From contig LPNZ01007417.1 of NCBI GenBank assembly GCA_001655205.1, positions 1 through 22,561 on the forward strand: a DNA stretch of 22,561 bases. Direction: 5' to 3'. The stretch comes from Lenisia limosa (Eukaryota > Breviatea). The notes below the pieces were generated by a model. That model was not told the origin of the DNA. It did no database searches and saw nothing but the letters and a program-made list of their open reading frames with translations. The position numbers were made by a program, and so were the translations under genes. Below, one piece after another: positions 19,652 to 22,561 of the stretch; positions within the stretch are counted from its first letter, which is position 1; each line of letters begins with the position of its first letter.

Positions 19652-20060
19652 GTTGACTCAGAAAGAAGAAAGCCTTATGCTGTCCCAGTATATACAATTA
19701 TATATTTCTCACACGTTCAAAAAATCGAAACAAACCTGTTCTTTCATTCTTAAAAAGGTCTGTCGCGAGAAAAAGTTCAGCTGTCGACAGATACACGGGT
19801 TCAAATATTTATACACCCTTTTCAGCAACCCTTTTGAACTCCTATATCCAGTAGAACTTCATCTAAGTAGTAACTTGACGGACGAAGAAAGTTATACTCT
19901 TTTAAAAAGAGGTAGCAGAACAAACGTATGTTCCATCCGTGTTCTAACAGCCTTCTATCGCCTTTCTAACCACCTTCCATCAACTTTTTCATAGCACTCT
20001 TATTTAAGCGAACTTTTTAGATTCCAAATCGCCTCGTTTCTAGTTAATATTTTCTAGATT
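19652..20060. promoter_or_regulatory. Shared upstream region of ENT and RNase T2 genes
   Basis: These 409 bp separate two divergent starts. No R1 or R2 copy and no gap falls here, in contrast to the introns on both sides. CTTATTTAAG near 20000-20008 lies about 55 bp upstream of the RNase T2 ATG and is a weak TATA-like candidate. Its extent depends on the uncertain first ENT exon. Confidence 0.45.
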
Positions 20061-21880
20061 ATGAACCTTCTCACAGCCTTTGCACTTCTCTGTGGAGTTG
20101 CAGTCTCCGTCTGCTTGGCCTCTGATGCACCAGCTCCTGATTTTGACTTCATGACGGTATCTAATCAGGTTCGGTTGAAGACCTCTCCCTGAAAGACCCA
20201 TTTGTTTTCCCAAACTTTCAAGCTGAATGTTCTGCGAGAACTGCTTTCTGATCTCTGTAGTGGCCGCGAGCTTCAGCCAAAGGACCTGTTTCCATTGGCA
20301 ACTTCACAATGCACGGAATGTGGCCTGATAACAACGACGGAACCTGGTGAGTCTCGCAACACTCGGATCACTCTCACAAATTAGGCCGCAGTTCTGTGAT
20401 CACTCCAAGGTTACTGAAGACGATGTTGCTCCCATTCTCCATGAGCTGAAAAAGTATTGGCCCTCTTTCCAACATGAATTGACCGATGTGGGTTGGTTTG
20501 TTTTACCACATTGGAAAAGCCAAGTATCCATAATATCCGGTTCCACAATTTCCTTCGGCCACATGGCCTTGAACCGCATTCATGGTACAGTTTCTGACTC
20601 ATGAATGGCAAAGACACGGCAGCTGTGCGACAAGATACTTTCCTACCAAGCTTGACTACTTCACCGCAGGTTTGTGTCAATTTCTCTGGACTTACTACTG
20701 GACTTGCTCTAGGGAGATTAAGAATAATCTTGATGATGGTAGTACTCAAGACTTGATTGTAGTTATGAACTTCAATTTCTAAAATAGGCTTTATTATGGA
20801 ATACCAATCAAAATTTTGATATATTCTTCTCGTCCCTTCATTGTCGTCATATATTCCCCGTCATTTTGTTAAATTTCTAGGGCTTACGTTTGCCAAGAAG
20901 GTGAACCCTCTCATCATTCCCGAATTTGCCCGCTTTGATATTATTCCGTCCGATTCCATTGTTTACACGGGTACGCAAACGTACACAGCTACTCTATTTT
21001 ATTTTTGCAATAAATTCTCTATTAAAGCTAGAATCATACAGATTTGGCGGTTGCACTATTAGTAATTAGCTATTCTACTCCTGGGTTGTTCGTACCAAGA
21101 GGGTTTATTTTTGTCTTTATGATTATTCACTCCAGTTCCTCAATAGAGAATTGATTCGATCTAGTTGGCTCCTTGCTTGACATTCTGGAGAAACTCTTCG
21201 GCACTCGTCCCTTCCTTTCGTGCACTAGCCACACCTTCGAGTCTTTCCACGGTTTGCTAATCTAACTTTGCTGTCTGTCTTGACCTATTTTTCTCTAATT
21301 CCGATACTGTCTTGTACTTGATATTAAGTACCACCAATACTGACATGTGTAAATTGGAAGTATTTCTCCACCGATTTTATTCATCCTTATTATAATGGGC
21401 TGACACACATTCACGCAAATGGTGGGTGAATTAATGTTATTGTATAATACTATCTTCTTTTAACGTGATGATTTGAAAGGCTTCGGCTGGATAACCTCGT
21501 TGTATTTGTCATAACTAACTCCGTGCAATTAATTTTTTTGAACTCTCATTTCAAATTTTGCATTTAATTTTTTAATTAATTGCACATAGTCATTTCTAAT
21601 CCCTTTGAAGGAGCGGAATTCCATGCAGTATCGGGCATTAACTTCTGCACCTCCGATGACAGCACAATGTTCATTGATTGCCCCGCTTCAATCAGAAGAG
21701 AAACCAAGGTGAGGCGGAGAAACTCCTGTGGATGTTCAGCAATCGTGCTAAAAAGGGAGCCATCGTGTTATTTTTGTTATAATTTTGACACACTCTTTTG
21801 TAGTTTATCCTAAGTCACCTTAATAGGGATGCCACGAAGACAGCGATGTTCTTCTTCTCCCCCACGACTACAGCCTTTAG
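20061..21880 (+). CDS. Secreted/vacuolar ribonuclease T2, complete, 212 residues
   Basis: Endoribonuclease of the T2 family, cutting single-stranded RNA through a 2',3'-cyclic phosphate, usually secreted or in lysosome/vacuole. Seven exons join in phase: 20061-20168, 20261-20346, 20385-20487, 20591-20669, 20881-20970, 21590-21708, 21827-21880 (TAG). Residues 1-20 form a signal peptide (MNLLTAFALLCGVAVSVCLA). FDFMTVSNQWP at 28-38 matches the conserved first strand (F-x-x-x-x-Q-W-P). CAS I is FTMHGMWPDNNDGTW with catalytic His54, after a possible N-glycosylation site (NFT at 50-52). KKYWPS at 87-92 leads into CAS II, HEWQRHGSC, with His103, Glu104 and His108. Cys69 and Cys111 are the expected disulfide pair, and Cys175, Cys186 and Cys197 lie near the C-terminus. 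Length is slightly below the family norm (220-250). Intron 2 is only 38 nt; intron 5 is 619 nt and carries R1 and R3 repeats. All catalytic residues are present, so it is probably active. Confidence 0.95.
21417..21493 (+). repeat. R1 repeat, diverged
   Basis: In RNase T2 intron 5. Reads GGTGGGTGAATTAATG, then AACGTGATGATTTGAAAGGC, with TTCGGCTGGATAA following. The hairpin core is GGCTTCGGCT, which keeps pairing by a G-U wobble. Host sense. Confidence 0.75.
21521..21588 (+). repeat. R3 repeat, copy 2
   Basis: CTCCGTGCAATTAATTTTTTTGA, then TCAAATTTTGCATTT and TTAATTGCACATAG ending at the acceptor of RNase T2 exon 6. Related to 9962-10090; host sense. Confidence 0.55.
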
Positions 21881-22561
21881 AGGTATATTTATGGTATTTA
21901 ATGCAGGTATAGACAGTTTAATTATTGTCCTTGAACTATTCAAGAGCATACATATCATTCATGGACAGACAGTCCTCTGATTTTGGGGATAGAGCATTAG
22001 CGGAGGGATAATGAGAGAACAAAAGGAGGCCTTATCATTCATCATTGTTCTTCCACGGATGGGGGAGGGGGGAGGGGATGCTTCACTTCGGTTTGAAAAA
22101 AGACCGAATTTATTGATAAATCGTCGAAAATTATCGATATTTTTGCCGGTCTTTTTTGAACCAAAGTGAAGCCCAGACAACTGTAATCCAATCCATTTAG
22201 NNNNNNNNNNNNNNNNNNNNNNNNNNNNNNNNNNNNNNNNNNNNNNNNNNNNNNNNNNNNNNNNNNNNNNNNNNNNNNNNNNNNNNNNNNNNNNNNNNNN
22301 NNNNNNNNNNNNNNNNNNNNNNNNNNNGTGATGAGTGAAAAAGAAAAAAAAAAACAAAAAAAAAAATGCAAGTTATCCAGTTTATCTAAGTGTTTTAGTG
22401 AAGCCTCCTGTTTCAGTTACTCCCCCCCACCCACACCATCTTCAAATCATCACCAATCAGAAGTCCCTTAAATTTGTTTATATTTGGGCGAATATATTAT
22501 GAAAAATAGTCATTAAAACTCAGTCATGAACAAAAAAACTCATACAATCACTCCTTGCTCA
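21881..22561. other. 3' flank of RNase T2 and window end
   Basis: Contains the RNase T2 3' untranslated region, a complete R2 foldback element (22080-22172), a gap (22201-22327) and A-rich simple sequence at 22336-22366. I see no supportable coding exon in the last 680 bases. Confidence 0.5.
22080..22172. repeat. R2 foldback (MITE-like) element, complete
   Basis: A 93-bp near-palindrome. The left arm GCTTCACTTCGGTTTGAAAA and the right arm ending TTTGAACCAAAGTGAAGC are inverted copies, and both inner edges carry AGACCG/CGGTCT. The centre has GATAAATCGTCGAAAATTATC. It lies downstream of RNase T2. No transposase is encoded, so it would be non-autonomous if mobile. Confidence 0.85.

Noticed and set aside
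19650-19994. Open frame of 114 codons on plus upstream of RNase T2
   Set aside because: No recognisable motif, AT-rich composition, and it overlaps the divergent promoter region and the probable ENT start.
1-22561. tRNA, rRNA, CRISPR, operons, insertion sequences, phage or toxin genes
   Set aside because: None was recognised on either strand; direct repeats seen are dispersed intronic families, not spaced arrays with unique spacers.

Overview
This is a nuclear segment from an intron-rich eukaryote, most likely a unicellular alga or protist. The evidence is about 70 short exons (27 to 375 nt) joined in consistent phase by GT-AG introns. Intron lengths run from 38 nt to about 620 nt. The conserved proteins are purely eukaryotic: a DIM1/TXNL4A spliceosome protein, a ZNF277-like zinc-finger protein, an equilibrative nucleoside transporter, an RNase T2 and a Dispatched-like RND protein. 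Gene density (five genes in 22.5 kb) and intron load would suit a chlorarachniophyte such as Bigelowiella, but that is a guess. No prokaryotic, organellar or viral genes were seen.

Layout: (1) 1-7393, minus strand, Dispatched-like sterol-sensing/RND membrane protein, about 30 exons, C-terminus beyond the window start. (2) 7790-12522, plus strand, ZNF277-like zinc-finger protein, about 17 exons, head-to-head with gene 1 across 396 bp. (3) 12856-14851, minus strand, DIM1, convergent with gene 2. (4) 15421-19651, minus strand, equilibrative nucleoside transporter, at least 15 exons, upstream of DIM1 on the same strand. (5) 20061-21880, plus strand, secreted RNase T2, seven exons, 212 residues, complete, head-to-head with the transporter across 409 bp. 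The genes do not form an evident pathway. The nearest functional link is RNase T2 (RNA breakdown outside the cytosol) beside a nucleoside transporter, and this may be chance.

The most interesting non-coding feature is an interspersed intronic repeat, here called R1. It occurs in introns of all five genes on both strands, and every copy I could orient points the same way relative to transcription. Its core in the sense RNA is GGCUUCGGCC, a C(UUCG)G tetraloop hairpin. A second family, R2, is a roughly 75-95 bp foldback (MITE-like) element found in both orientations. Introns also carry long G-runs near donors and C-runs near acceptors, on the transcript strand.

Runs of N lie at 231-330, 9072-9173, 9497-9603, 10091-10166, 11434-11523, 12559-12633, 13717-13872, 14446-14560, 15725-15803, 17475-17585, 18371-18475 and 22201-22327. 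Four of them hide coding sequence (231-330, 9497-9603, 14446-14560, 17475-17585). Two homopolymer tracts (C6 at 5167-5172, T7 at 11152-11158) cause apparent one-base frameshifts that are probably sequence errors. All exon models were built by eye from phase, splice consensus and remembered family motifs; no alignment was run.
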